Source of the DNA: JAFANK01 sp036741695
GTDB lineage: Bacteria; Vulcanimicrobiota; Vulcanimicrobiia; Eremiobacterales; Eremiobacteraceae
Direction of reading: 5' to 3'
Assembly (NCBI GenBank): GCA_036741695.1
Contig: DAINRU010000029.1
Span: 1 to 30,150, forward strand
Length of the DNA: 30,150 nucleotides
The notes under the pieces were generated by a model. It worked only from the letters and a program-made list of their open reading frames with translations. It ran no database searches and had not been told where the DNA came from. Shown in pieces: positions 8,480 through 16,807 of this stretch (positions are counted from its first letter, which is position 1; every line of letters starts with the position of its first letter). Position numbers and translations under genes: made by a program.

Positions 8480-8914
8480 ATGGAACCCCTCGACCTCACC
8501 AAACGCCCGCCGCGCAGCGCCCGCGCAACACTCGACGGACTCGTCATGCTCCCCCGCACCATCGACAAGATGCGCGCGCTGCTGCCCGGCGGCAACATCG
8601 GCGACTATCATATCGACGGTTTCAGCGGACGGATGCTGAAAATCGTCGGCATCGATCCCGACGCGTTGGCGGCCGAGGTGGCTCGCGCTGCTTCGGAGGA
8701 CGAAGTCGCGGCATGGGTTCGTACGCACGCTGGCGCGGGCTCCTATGCTGAGGCGAACCGTGTTTTGTTGAACCGTTCGTTCGAGGACATCGCGCCCGAG
8801 CGGCGCGCGGAGTTCGAAGAGAAATATCCCCGCTACGCCGAGGTGGCCAGCGGCAAGATCTGCGACATCATCGACGCGGATGACGCGGCGGTGTTCGGCC
8901 ACAAGACGACGTAG
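8480..8914 (+). CDS. DUF5069 domain protein
   Basis: 144-residue soluble protein of the DUF5069 family (function unknown). The opening DLTKRPPRSARATLDGLVMLPRTIDKMRA and the following GGNIGDYHIDG segment are characteristic of the family. The ATG at 8480 is supported by AGGAGAA at 8467-8473, which lies across the permease stop. The close spacing implies translational coupling with the upstream permease. There is no evidence for an enzymatic function. Confidence 0.8.
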   Translation: MEPLDLTKRPPRSARATLDGLVMLPRTIDKMRALLPGGNIGDYHIDGFSGRMLKIVGIDPDALAAEVARAASEDEVAAWVRTHAGAGSYAEANRVLLNRSFEDIAPERRAEFEEKYPRYAEVASGKICDIIDADDAAVFGHKTT

Positions 8915-8932
8915 CGGCCTGCGACCTGCGCG

Positions 8933-9421
8933 ATGAGCGGCGCGACACACAAGCGCATCGCCAAGCCGGAGCTTTCGGATTATCTGGCGGTCATGAGCAG
9001 GGCGGTGTTCCAGGCCGGGCTGAGCTGGGCGGCGATCGATCGTCAGTGGGATGCGCTGTGCGAAGCGTTTGATGCTTTTGATCCGCGCGCGGTTGGGCGC
9101 TATCGCGACGCCGACGTGCGGCGCATCCTGGCACACCCCGGCATCCTGCATAGCGAGCGCAAGATCCGGGCCGCGATCCATAACGCGAAGGTGATGCTCG
9201 AATTGGACCGGGAGCATCGGGGCTTACGGCGTTATCTGCGTTCGTTCACAACCTATGATGATCTCGTCGCCGATGTGCGACGGCGATTTTCGCATGTCGG
9301 CGACATCAGCGCCTATTACTTCCTCTTCCGGGTGGCCGAGAAGGTGCCACCGTTCGCGCACTGGATACGGACTGTCAAGGGTGACCATCCGCGCATCCGG
9401 GAGATGGTCAGCGCCCGCTGA
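8933..9421 (+). CDS. DNA-3-methyladenine glycosylase I (Tag)-like protein, divergent
   Basis: 162-residue protein with the helix-hairpin-helix glycosylase core of the Tag family. FQAGLSWAAIDRQWDALCEAFDAFDP and RKIRAAIHNAKVMLEL match the Tag core, which excises 3-methyladenine from alkylated DNA. Compared with E. coli Tag it lacks the N-terminal segment carrying zinc-binding Cys4 and His17, the C-terminal His/Cys ligands, and the glutamate (E38) just before the QAGLSW motif, where it has Ala. It is therefore a Tag-fold protein whose activity is doubtful. Its stop abuts the stop of the convergent gene. Confidence 0.75.
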   Translation: MSGATHKRIAKPELSDYLAVMSRAVFQAGLSWAAIDRQWDALCEAFDAFDPRAVGRYRDADVRRILAHPGILHSERKIRAAIHNAKVMLELDREHRGLRRYLRSFTTYDDLVADVRRRFSHVGDISAYYFLFRVAEKVPPFAHWIRTVKGDHPRIREMVSAR

Positions 9422-9850
9422 TCACCCGCCGCACGCCGTCTTGAGATCTACCCAGTAGAATCCAAGCCCGATGAGGGTCATCACAGCGCTGATCGGCAGC
9501 AGCGTGACCAACCCCTCGGCGATCCACACGGGAACTGCGCGGAGGTAGCCCTTCTGGACCGGGATGAGCGAGATCATCATGATGGCGATAGCGAGCGCCA
9601 TGGCAATGGGGAGGTAGAGGCCCTCATTGTCCAGGCGCACGATCGATGGTGTTTGGCACTTGCGCACCACGAGCACGGCGAGCAGCATGAGGTCGGTTTC
9701 CCAGCGAAATGCGACTGCGACGAATATGAGGTAGGCGAGCCAGGGAACGAAAAATCCCCGGTGTCCGGGCGTCATGAGCAGCTTGTAGCGCTGGCCAACC
9801 CCGGTGAGGTATTGCTCCCACGCGAGCCGGAGTCTGTACGGCATCGCCAC
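9422..9850 (-). CDS. Small integral membrane protein, unknown
   Basis: Unrecognised 142-residue protein (GTG at 9850, or ATG at 9844 giving 140). It has about four hydrophobic segments, including WLAYLIFVAVAFRW, MLLAVLVV, LPIAMALAIAIMMISLI and LLPISAVMTLIGLGFYWV. The N-terminal 30 residues are positively charged and cytoplasmic-looking. It follows the large LuxR-type regulator by 108 bases on the same strand and could belong to the same transcription unit. It converges tail to tail with the Tag-like gene. Confidence 0.6.
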   Translation of the reverse strand: MAMPYRLRLAWEQYLTGVGQRYKLLMTPGHRGFFVPWLAYLIFVAVAFRWETDLMLLAVLVVRKCQTPSIVRLDNEGLYLPIAMALAIAIMMISLIPVQKGYLRAVPVWIAEGLVTLLPISAVMTLIGLGFYWVDLKTACGG

Positions 9851-9958
9851 TACCGTTCAAGGACTCGCTCGAGCGCGCCTGTGCGACGAAGAGAGGCAAC
9901 ATGCGTCGTGCCCCTCGCGCAAATCGATGAAGCACCGATGAGCGGCTGACCACCAATT

Positions 9959-12793
9959 CTATTGCTTAGCGTCCGTCTTGTGCTTGGCGATAAGCTCAGC
10001 ACGGGAAGCAGCGCCGTATTTCGCGAGGATCGACGAAACATGGTTCTCCACCGTGCGCTCGCTAATGACCAACGTCTGCGCAATGGCGCGGTTGGACTTC
10101 CCCTCGACCAGAAAGCCGAGTACCTCTTGCTCGCGGGTGGTCAACTCGGTTGCCGCACGGCCACGACGACCCCGTGAGGCTAGCCTAGCCTCAAGCCGCC
10201 TGACGTCGTAGACGTCGCCGCTCTCGCGATACAGGCGCAGCGCCGCATCTTCTTTGCCGGCGAGCTCCAAGGCTTGTGCTTCCAGAAGAGGCCATCCGAT
10301 ATCGTAGAACAGGTGCGCAGCATGTTCGGCTCGCTCGACTGCGTGGCGATCCTGCGCCTCTGTTTTGGCCTCGTGCTCGTGGCGGGCCGTTCGATAGGCT
10401 TCGACCAAGGCCAGACATGCCGGCGTAGCCCGAACGTTCGAACTGCTGACGATGCGCTCGAGGTATGCGCGAGCACGTTCGACGTCGCCGTCATCTCCAA
10501 ATCGCGCCGCGCTGATGAAGAATTCGTCGACGTCCCCAGGCCCGGGGCGGGTGGCAAGGGCATCCAACGCGTCGAGTGCACGATGGATCAAGAGGCGAGC
10601 GGCGTCAGTCTCTCCACGTACCGCAGCAAGTTCGGGGAAGGGCGCAAGGCACGCGATCGTGCGGGCTACACTCGAACGCAATGCATGCTCGACGAGCCGC
10701 TCATCCACGCACTGCTCAACCAGTTCGTTAAGGTCGAGAAGCAGGCCGAGCGGAATCGCCACCTGAGCGTAGGCCAGCTGAAATGCCGGCATATCGATGC
10801 CGGTCGCGAGGACCTCCTCGATGTAGCTTAGTGCCTCGGCCAAGAGCCCGGCACGCAGCTTCGCGTGCGCTGCGTGGATGAGGGTCCACGCCGCCGTCAG
10901 GCCGCTGACATCGTTGTCTTGGATCACCTTGAAGGCTCTTTCGAGCGCGCGAAACCCGATCGCCGACTCTCCGATTTGATCCATACCGCCGCCGAAGTTC
11001 CCCCAACAGGCTATCACGCGCTGGGTGCTGCACGTGCCCTCGGCAAGGCTGGCTGCGTTGCGGATGCGTACCACCGCCCCTTCGGGATCGCCGGTGCAGG
11101 CCTCGATGGCCGCCATCGCCTCCAAGAAACGAATCATCTCTTCCGGTGCCGGCTCGCCCGCGAAACGCTGCGCTGCCTCCATGTGGGGGCGCGCCTTCTC
11201 GAGTTCCCAGCTCGTCAATGCATTGAGCACGACCAGCTCGGTGTGCGCCGAGAAATACACCGGGCTGGCCGGGTTCGAATCCACGATCTGCAGGGCGCGC
11301 TGCGCGTAGCGTTCTGAACTAAGTCTATCGCCCGAAATGGCACTCGTAACCGAGAGCCAGATACAAACCTGACCCGCCTCCTCACTTTGTTTCCGCTCCT
11401 CATAGATCAAAAGCGCGGCCTCAGCTGCGGCCTTGGCGCGCTCACCAAATCCGCTTTGCCCCAATGCGCGGGCCAGCTTGACCTGCAGGCGGGCCGCGGT
11501 GAGCGGATCTTCCGCCACGTCGAGCGCTCGTTCGTAGGTGACAACCGCATCACGAAAGGCAAACACCGAAGACGCCTGATCGCCGGCCTGCTCGTTGTAC
11601 CCAGCCGCCTTTCCAAATTCGCGAGCCTCCCACCAGTGGTGGGCGAGCTCTACCGTATGGTTCTCAGGGGTCTCCGCTTCAAGGAGGGTGGCGATTTTGC
11701 GGTGTATGTCTTGGGCTTCGATGGCCAACAGCTCCGAGAGCATGGCTTGCCGTTGTAGCTCGTGGCGAAATGAATAGCGAACCTCGCCGTTGATCTCTTC
11801 CGCGATGAGGCCCAGGTCGATGGCGCGCTTCAGGATCGGAATGATCTTTACAAGGTCGCTGCCGGATATCTGTGCCAGCACCGCGGGCTCAAAGCGTCGT
11901 CCGATCACCGCGGCGCAGGCAAGCGTCGCGGTGTCGGCGGCGCTCGCGTGCTGCAAACGGTCGCGCACGGCCTCCTGAATCGTCGTGGGCGGTCGGGCGC
12001 CCACGACGTCGACGCCTATCAGCGCCGCTTTGAGGAGCTCTTCGGCGAAAAGTGGATTGCCCTCGGCTCGTGAGCAGATAGCCTCCACTGCCGCTCCGGA
12101 GAGCGTGTCACGCTGGCCGAGCCCGTGCGCGACCAGCGAGTGTACCTGTCCGCGACTCAGCGGTGGAAGGTCAGTACGGAAAAAGTGCTGGTTGCGTTCG
12201 AGCTTGGCAAGCGTCGATCGAAGCGGGTGGCCGCGGGGCAGTTCGTCGCTGCGGTATGTGGCGATGACGAGGACGCGGGAGTCGGGCAGCGCGGCGGTGA
12301 CGTGCTGGAGCAGCTCGAGCGTTCCAGCGTCGGCCCAATGGAGGTCTTCGACCACCACCACCACGGGGCGCTCCTGGCCGAAACGCTTGACAGCCTGGGT
12401 CATCAAATCGAATTGGCGCAGCTTGTCCAGGACCTGCGTCGGCTTTTGTTCTTGCGACGTGCGCAGCTGGGGAACCATAGCGGAGAGCGCTTCGCCGATA
12501 TGCGGTGCGGAGGCAAGAACCCCGGGAGCTGTAGTGACCAGCGCTCCGATGACCTCCAGAAATGGGGTGTAGGGCAGCTGGATGTACTCCAGACAATGGC
12601 CGGTCGCAAGGTGCGTCTCGTTTGGATTGAGGGAGCTGCAGAACTGGGAAACGAGCCTGGTCTTGCCGGCGCCAGCTTCTCCGGCGACGAGAATAATGGA
12701 ACCTGCGCCCTGCGCCGCCGCTTTTTGGCGCTCTGCCAACAGCGCAAGCTGCGCCTGTCGTCCGACAAACGAACTCGAGCGAACCGTAGGCAT
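9959..12793 (-). CDS. Large ATP-binding LuxR-family (LAL) transcriptional regulator
   Basis: 944-residue STAND/LAL-type regulator: an N-terminal AAA-type NTPase, a long helical repeat region and a C-terminal LuxR DNA-binding domain. Walker A is GEAGAGKT at 38-45 and Walker B is VVVVVEDLHWAD at 144-155. The middle (about 380-870) is alanine-rich and TPR-like. The last 63 residues contain LTTREQEVLGFLVEGKSNRAIA and RTVENHVSSILAKYG, a canonical LuxR helix-turn-helix. The ATG at 12793 has GAGAGG a few bases upstream. It lies 77 bases downstream of the methyltransferase gene on the same strand, so it may control or respond to that locus. Confidence 0.93.
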   Translation of the reverse strand: MPTVRSSSFVGRQAQLALLAERQKAAAQGAGSIILVAGEAGAGKTRLVSQFCSSLNPNETHLATGHCLEYIQLPYTPFLEVIGALVTTAPGVLASAPHIGEALSAMVPQLRTSQEQKPTQVLDKLRQFDLMTQAVKRFGQERPVVVVVEDLHWADAGTLELLQHVTAALPDSRVLVIATYRSDELPRGHPLRSTLAKLERNQHFFRTDLPPLSRGQVHSLVAHGLGQRDTLSGAAVEAICSRAEGNPLFAEELLKAALIGVDVVGARPPTTIQEAVRDRLQHASAADTATLACAAVIGRRFEPAVLAQISGSDLVKIIPILKRAIDLGLIAEEINGEVRYSFRHELQRQAMLSELLAIEAQDIHRKIATLLEAETPENHTVELAHHWWEAREFGKAAGYNEQAGDQASSVFAFRDAVVTYERALDVAEDPLTAARLQVKLARALGQSGFGERAKAAAEAALLIYEERKQSEEAGQVCIWLSVTSAISGDRLSSERYAQRALQIVDSNPASPVYFSAHTELVVLNALTSWELEKARPHMEAAQRFAGEPAPEEMIRFLEAMAAIEACTGDPEGAVVRIRNAASLAEGTCSTQRVIACWGNFGGGMDQIGESAIGFRALERAFKVIQDNDVSGLTAAWTLIHAAHAKLRAGLLAEALSYIEEVLATGIDMPAFQLAYAQVAIPLGLLLDLNELVEQCVDERLVEHALRSSVARTIACLAPFPELAAVRGETDAARLLIHRALDALDALATRPGPGDVDEFFISAARFGDDGDVERARAYLERIVSSSNVRATPACLALVEAYRTARHEHEAKTEAQDRHAVERAEHAAHLFYDIGWPLLEAQALELAGKEDAALRLYRESGDVYDVRRLEARLASRGRRGRAATELTTREQEVLGFLVEGKSNRAIAQTLVISERTVENHVSSILAKYGAASRAELIAKHKTDAKQ

Positions 12794-12870
12794 CTTTTCC
12801 TCTCTTCGAGGTTACCTTCGGCGCTGTACCCGGACGTCCATGCCCTGGGCGTTGTGTCCGGCACCCCCGC

Positions 12871-13635
12871 TTAGGTCCCCTGCGGCGCGCGTTCCTTTCT
12901 CTTCTTTTGCACTGCCGTTTTTGGTGGCACGTAGAGCGTCGAGGCAAGCGAGAGTGTGGCGCGGGCAGCCTCCTTCAACCGCATGCGCCGGATGACCGGG
13001 AGTGCGACCCGAAAGCGGGCGGCCTCATATACAACGACCTCGTGATTTTCGCCGTATATCTGGGCGAGCCGTTTGGTCAACAATCGAAAGTTCTTGGCGT
13101 TGCATTTTTTGGGCATGGCCCGCTCACCGATGATCCCCACCTGCAGGAGAATAAGCGAGCTCGTGGGATCGGGTCGGTGACGCCGAGCGATGAAGGCGGT
13201 GGCGTCATGGATTTGGCATCCATCAACTCCTGGATCCACGCCGAGGTCGGCGTACAACCAATCGATGGCGGAGATACCTGGCAGCATCGTTGCCTCGAAG
13301 TGCTCCGCTCGAGCTAGCCGCAAAGCTTCGTGCATCGGATGTGCAAAGACACCAGGGTGCCCGTAGCTCACGAGGCACACGTTGCGGCCGGCGCGCAGGT
13401 GCGTCAAGACATGCTCGGCCATTTCCGCATACGTGGTTCGACGCGGCTTGGCGTGAGCATAGAAGCTATGCAGCGACTCTGCACTAGGGTTGAGCTCCTG
13501 CAGCCAGGTTGCCGTGACGGGATCCGGCACCAGGTACAGGAGCTTGTCCGCGCCACGGATCTCCTCGCGCGCCGCCAGTGTCATGTCGCTTCCGGACTGA
13601 ATCCCGGAGCCGACGATCACGAGCGACGCAACCAT
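12871..13635 (-). CDS. Borosin-type alpha-N-methyltransferase (tetrapyrrole-methylase fold)
   Basis: 254-residue SAM-dependent methyltransferase with the tetrapyrrole methylase fold, most like the methyltransferase domain of borosin RiPP enzymes (OphMA, SonM), which methylate backbone amides of a peptide. Visible: LVIVGSGIQSG at 5-15, Tyr59-x5-Arg65-x3-Tyr69 with the spacing of OphMA Tyr66/Arg72/Tyr76, the SAM-site motif YGHPGVF at 91-97, LPGISAIDWLYADLGVDP at 118-135, and a terminal STLYVPP as in OphMA. Unlike fungal OphMA it has no C-terminal core peptide and ends in a Lys-rich tail, as in bacterial split systems. It starts 6 bases after the stop of the 126-aa gene and has no clear ribosome binding site, implying coupled translation. 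Confidence 0.8.
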   Translation of the reverse strand: MVASLVIVGSGIQSGSDMTLAAREEIRGADKLLYLVPDPVTATWLQELNPSAESLHSFYAHAKPRRTTYAEMAEHVLTHLRAGRNVCLVSYGHPGVFAHPMHEALRLARAEHFEATMLPGISAIDWLYADLGVDPGVDGCQIHDATAFIARRHRPDPTSSLILLQVGIIGERAMPKKCNAKNFRLLTKRLAQIYGENHEVVVYEAARFRVALPVIRRMRLKEAARATLSLASTLYVPPKTAVQKKRKERAPQGT

Positions 13636-13641
13636 CGTGGA

Positions 13642-14022
13642 CTAGGGATAATTATGGAGTGTCGGCCAGTCCTCGACGATAACCGGCATGCCTCCGACGA
13701 GATCGCCAGGATCCAACGGGTCCTTCTTCTTCTTTCGCTTTGCGCGAACCGCAACTGTGAATTCCCACCCGATCTCTATGTTCATCTTGTTCGGGCTGCG
13801 CGACCTGAGGGCGTTCCATTGATTTCTCGAGAGGTTCTTAATGGCCGATCGTAAGGGCTCATTCAACACTCCGGAAGTTCCCCGTTTCTCATACGTCTTG
13901 ACAGCCTTGGCGTCTTTCACAAACCCTTCCCATGCCGGTTTGTTGAACGTGAACAAGAAAACGAGCTGTGTAAATGGATGATCATTTTGCAAAATCGATG
14001 CCTTTCGGCGAACTTTTTGCAT
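13642..14022 (-). CDS. Candidate split-borosin precursor protein, 126 aa
   Basis: Not recognised by family. The first 95 residues look like a small folded domain: a helix around 30-48 (WEGFVKDAKAVKTYEKR), another at 52-73 (NEPLRSAIKNLSRNQWNAL) and a strand (IEIGWEFTVAVRA). A Lys-rich hinge (94-100) leads to a flexible C-terminal tail with LVGGMPVIVEDWP at 108-120, ending NYP. In split borosins a helical binding domain precedes a hydrophobic core at the C-terminus; the VIV at 114-116 would be the natural target. The precursor role is inferred from position and architecture. AAAGG lies about 8 bases before the ATG. The gene is visibly less GC-rich than its neighbours. Confidence 0.55.
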   Translation of the reverse strand: MQKVRRKASILQNDHPFTQLVFLFTFNKPAWEGFVKDAKAVKTYEKRGTSGVLNEPLRSAIKNLSRNQWNALRSRSPNKMNIEIGWEFTVAVRAKRKKKKDPLDPGDLVGGMPVIVEDWPTLHNYP

Positions 14023-14241
14023 GACACGCGCCTTTCACCGATGTCGAAATCCTCAAACGGTAATGCAAACCGTCGAGGGATGATAGTAGTACGTTCTGAC
14101 GCACGGGTAGCCGTCCTCTAGCGGTCCCTATCTCCTGTGGCCCGCCGCTTGCACGGAATGTTAAGGAAACGTACAGTCGTTCGAGCGATGTACACCTGAA
14201 GGTCCGTAGCGACGGAAAGGCCGAAGCCCGGGGAAGGACAG
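14023..14241 (-). other. Divergent intergenic region
   Basis: 219-base gap between the candidate precursor gene (leftward) and the TPM gene (rightward), presumably holding both promoters. I see no strong -35/-10 pair on either strand. The sequence AAGGTCCG occurs at 14199-14206 and recurs in two other leaders of this window. Confidence 0.4.
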
Positions 14242-15333
14242 ATGAACGCAGTCCATCGATTTTGCATAGGCTTCACCGCGGCGGCTTTGTCGCTTGCCGG
14301 CGCGGCCGCTGTGTCTTTGTCGCCGGCGCTGGCGGACCAAAGCACGGTTGACGACACGACCGGGCTCATGTCCAGCACGGCGATCGCCCAAATCGACGCC
14401 CGCAACCAGCGCTTGTATGGCGCCACCGGCCGGGTCGTGGTCGTTGTCGTGGTGCGCGGCACGGATGGGGCGACCGCGTCGGGCGCCGGGATCACAAGCG
14501 CTGACAAGGTCGCCAAAGGGTACTACGGCGCGCTGGTCTTCGTCGCGACCGACGCTGGCAACGCGGACATCGTCTACACGGGCAAGGCGCTCAAGTGGAT
14601 CCCTTACGACGAGCAAGTCTCGTTGCGGCAGACCCTCATCAACAGCATCCAGTATTGCTGTCCGAGCGACACGCTGCCCGCGACCGTCGACCAAGTCGCA
14701 AGTGCGATGGAAGCGGGTGAGAAGATCGCTCCCAGTGCTAGCAACTATGTCCGCGATCGGCTCGGCGTGCTCGATGACCAGCAGACGCAGGATATCGTGA
14801 CGCGTGAGGAGCGGCTCGAAGCCGCGACCGGCAAAGGCATCGCCGTCGTCCTCTTCCCCGATCAGCCGGGCACGGTGCCGGACGATCTAGCCTATGCCGT
14901 GGCGCAAACCCTCAACGTCAATGGCCAGATCGCCGCGCTCATCTGGGTCGACCGCGCTGCCGATACATCGCGCTTCGCCATCGAGCAGACGCCGGGTTTC
15001 ACCACGATTCCCCAAGCGACGGTGGAATCCATCAGCACGAGTTTCCAAGCCGATATGCAGACGGGAAAGTTCGGCGATGCGATCGTGGCCGCGGTCGATC
15101 GCACGGCGACGGCGCTTGAGGGCACCTCGACGCCGATGCCCACCCTCCCGCCGGAGCCGTTGGAGACGGCGGTGCCCCAGGGAGGCCCAGCCACGGGCTT
15201 AGCCCCAGGTCAGGTGAGCACGAGTCCTGGTCGAGGCGCCTCGGGCACCGGCACGGTCATCGCTATCTTTGTCGCGTTCGCGATCGTCGTCATCTTCGTG
15301 ACCCTGGCGTTGCGACGAGAGCACCAGGACTAG
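14242..15333 (+). CDS. Secreted/membrane-anchored protein with two TPM-like domains
   Basis: 363 residues. An N-terminal signal peptide (about 1-31, ending SPALADQ) is followed by two successive regions resembling TPM domains. The first is about 35-150, with VDDTTGLMSSTAIAQIDARN at its start. The second is about 168-295, with VRDRLGVLDDQQTQDIVTREERL. Then come a Pro/Gly-rich linker, a single membrane helix (about 338-356) and a charged tail. TPM domains occur in envelope proteins such as YgcG and in a photosystem II repair factor. A role outside the membrane is inferred. The next gene starts 22 bases later. Confidence 0.7.
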   Translation: MNAVHRFCIGFTAAALSLAGAAAVSLSPALADQSTVDDTTGLMSSTAIAQIDARNQRLYGATGRVVVVVVVRGTDGATASGAGITSADKVAKGYYGALVFVATDAGNADIVYTGKALKWIPYDEQVSLRQTLINSIQYCCPSDTLPATVDQVASAMEAGEKIAPSASNYVRDRLGVLDDQQTQDIVTREERLEAATGKGIAVVLFPDQPGTVPDDLAYAVAQTLNVNGQIAALIWVDRAADTSRFAIEQTPGFTTIPQATVESISTSFQADMQTGKFGDAIVAAVDRTATALEGTSTPMPTLPPEPLETAVPQGGPATGLAPGQVSTSPGRGASGTGTVIAIFVAFAIVVIFVTLALRREHQD

Positions 15334-15355
15334 CGCGGGAGCACCCTCCCACGAC

Positions 15356-16729
15356 GTGCAATTAGCCCCCATCGTGCCGTATAGAATCCTCATCGCCGTG
15401 GCCGCCGGCCTCGTCTGGCTGGTTGCCGCTCTTGCGCCCGCGCTCAGCGACCAGGCTGCTCCCACCTGCGACTACGAGTTCCTCATCAACCAGCCCATCT
15501 TCAAGCTGGTGGCACCCGAGGAAAGCGGCACCGACGTCTCGCTCGTGACACCCATCGGCGTGGCCACCGATGGTGACAATTTCGGTATCATACGGGAGCT
15601 GCAGCTCGTGCCCGAACAGGGGCAGACCGTCGTCCTGCCCGCGAAGTTCAAACCGCTGCCTCCCGCCGGAGGCTCGCACCGCAGCCAGCACTTCGCCAGT
15701 CCCTCGACCGTGGTGGCGACCATGACAGTTCCTGAGCTCAAACCGTCGACGACCTATGACGTCGTGTTCATCGTCAAGGCCGTCGCTGCGCCATCAGGCT
15801 GCCCGAAGGTGTTGACCGAGCACATCGCCCGCTTCACGACCGAATCGGAGACATCGCTGGACGCGATCGCGCTCGCCCATGAAGCCTCGCAGGCCCCGTC
15901 GACGAACGGAAAGCTGAGCGGACCGGAGATATTTGAGAACTCGTTGCGCACGCTGCGCACTTTTGAATATCCAGACGTCATCTCGTTCTTGGTGACCTCG
16001 CGCTCGATGGTCAACGGCAAGCCGTTCGTGGAATCGTTCCGCTCGACGCTGCGGTCGAGCGACGGCATCGTCACGACCCACACAGTGCCCGTGGCCACCA
16101 CCAATCAACCGGAAAATCCGTGGGGATGGCGGATCAACGTGCCGATCATCGGCTCGCTCTTCCCCAATCAGCGCAAGGGCAACTCGTCGCAGCCCTTCGG
16201 CGTGCCCGAGATCTCGCCGGCCTATACGTTCGGTCTCTTGCCGCGCAAGCCGGCGGCCTTCCCCGGCATGCGCACGCCTGAGCCTGACATCGACGTCAAG
16301 TCGCTGGGCCGCATCTTGACCGTGGCGCGCGACTACGATGCGACGCTGATCGGCGTCGAGCCGTACCATTCGCGCTGGGTCTATCATCTCAAGCTTGTGC
16401 CTCTGGACCGTCCCGACTTCTATCGTGTGCGCGAGGTATGGGTAGACACGCAAGCCTTCATCATCTGGAAGCTGCGCAGCGCAGGCATCTTCGACGACGG
16501 GCCTGCGACGACGGTGCCATGGGATGCCGAGTACACGATCGTCGACGGCCACTGGTTCATGGCATCTGAGTCGACGGCGTCGACCATCAGGACCGGCGGT
16601 TTTTTGGCCAACACGCCGCCTGTGAATTACGATGGCGTGCAGTACACATTGTCGGATTTCACCTATCCGGAGGATACGCTCGACGTGGACTTCTTCAGCG
16701 AGGCCAAGACGCAGGCGATGCAATTCTAG
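15356..16729 (+). CDS. Secreted protein of unknown function, 457 aa
   Basis: No family recognised with confidence. The N-terminus is a signal sequence or single membrane anchor (about 8-32). Residues about 40-165 look like a beta-rich, fibronectin-like module ending ARFTTES. The C-terminal half (about 190-457) is beta-rich, with VISFLVTSRS, WVYHLKLVP and VREVWVDTQAFIIWKL, reminiscent of the LolA/outer-membrane lipoprotein carrier fold, but this is only an impression. The start is GTG at 15356. It lies 22 bases downstream of the TPM gene. Confidence 0.65.
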   Translation: MQLAPIVPYRILIAVAAGLVWLVAALAPALSDQAAPTCDYEFLINQPIFKLVAPEESGTDVSLVTPIGVATDGDNFGIIRELQLVPEQGQTVVLPAKFKPLPPAGGSHRSQHFASPSTVVATMTVPELKPSTTYDVVFIVKAVAAPSGCPKVLTEHIARFTTESETSLDAIALAHEASQAPSTNGKLSGPEIFENSLRTLRTFEYPDVISFLVTSRSMVNGKPFVESFRSTLRSSDGIVTTHTVPVATTNQPENPWGWRINVPIIGSLFPNQRKGNSSQPFGVPEISPAYTFGLLPRKPAAFPGMRTPEPDIDVKSLGRILTVARDYDATLIGVEPYHSRWVYHLKLVPLDRPDFYRVREVWVDTQAFIIWKLRSAGIFDDGPATTVPWDAEYTIVDGHWFMASESTASTIRTGGFLANTPPVNYDGVQYTLSDFTYPEDTLDVDFFSEAKTQAMQF

Positions 16730-16759
16730 CGCCGCCCGCTGACGGCAGACCTTTGAAGC

Positions 16760-16779
16760 ATCGGACCTTTAGGTCCGAT
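16760..16779 (+). repeat. Perfect 9-bp-arm palindrome before osmC
   Basis: ATCGGACCTTTAGGTCCGAT is an inverted repeat with 9-base arms and a TT centre, 29 bases before the OsmC-family ATG. No T tract follows, so it is a better operator or mRNA hairpin than terminator. It shares CGGACCTTT with the inverted repeat before the permease at 6994. Confidence 0.6.
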
Positions 16780-16807
16780 TCACCGCAAGAACCGGAGGAT
16801 CACCATC

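Noticed and set aside
12125..12947. Overlapping plus- and minus-strand frames opposite the N-terminal part of the LAL regulator
   Set aside because: The regulator's Walker motifs fix the true frame; the others are low-complexity shadows.
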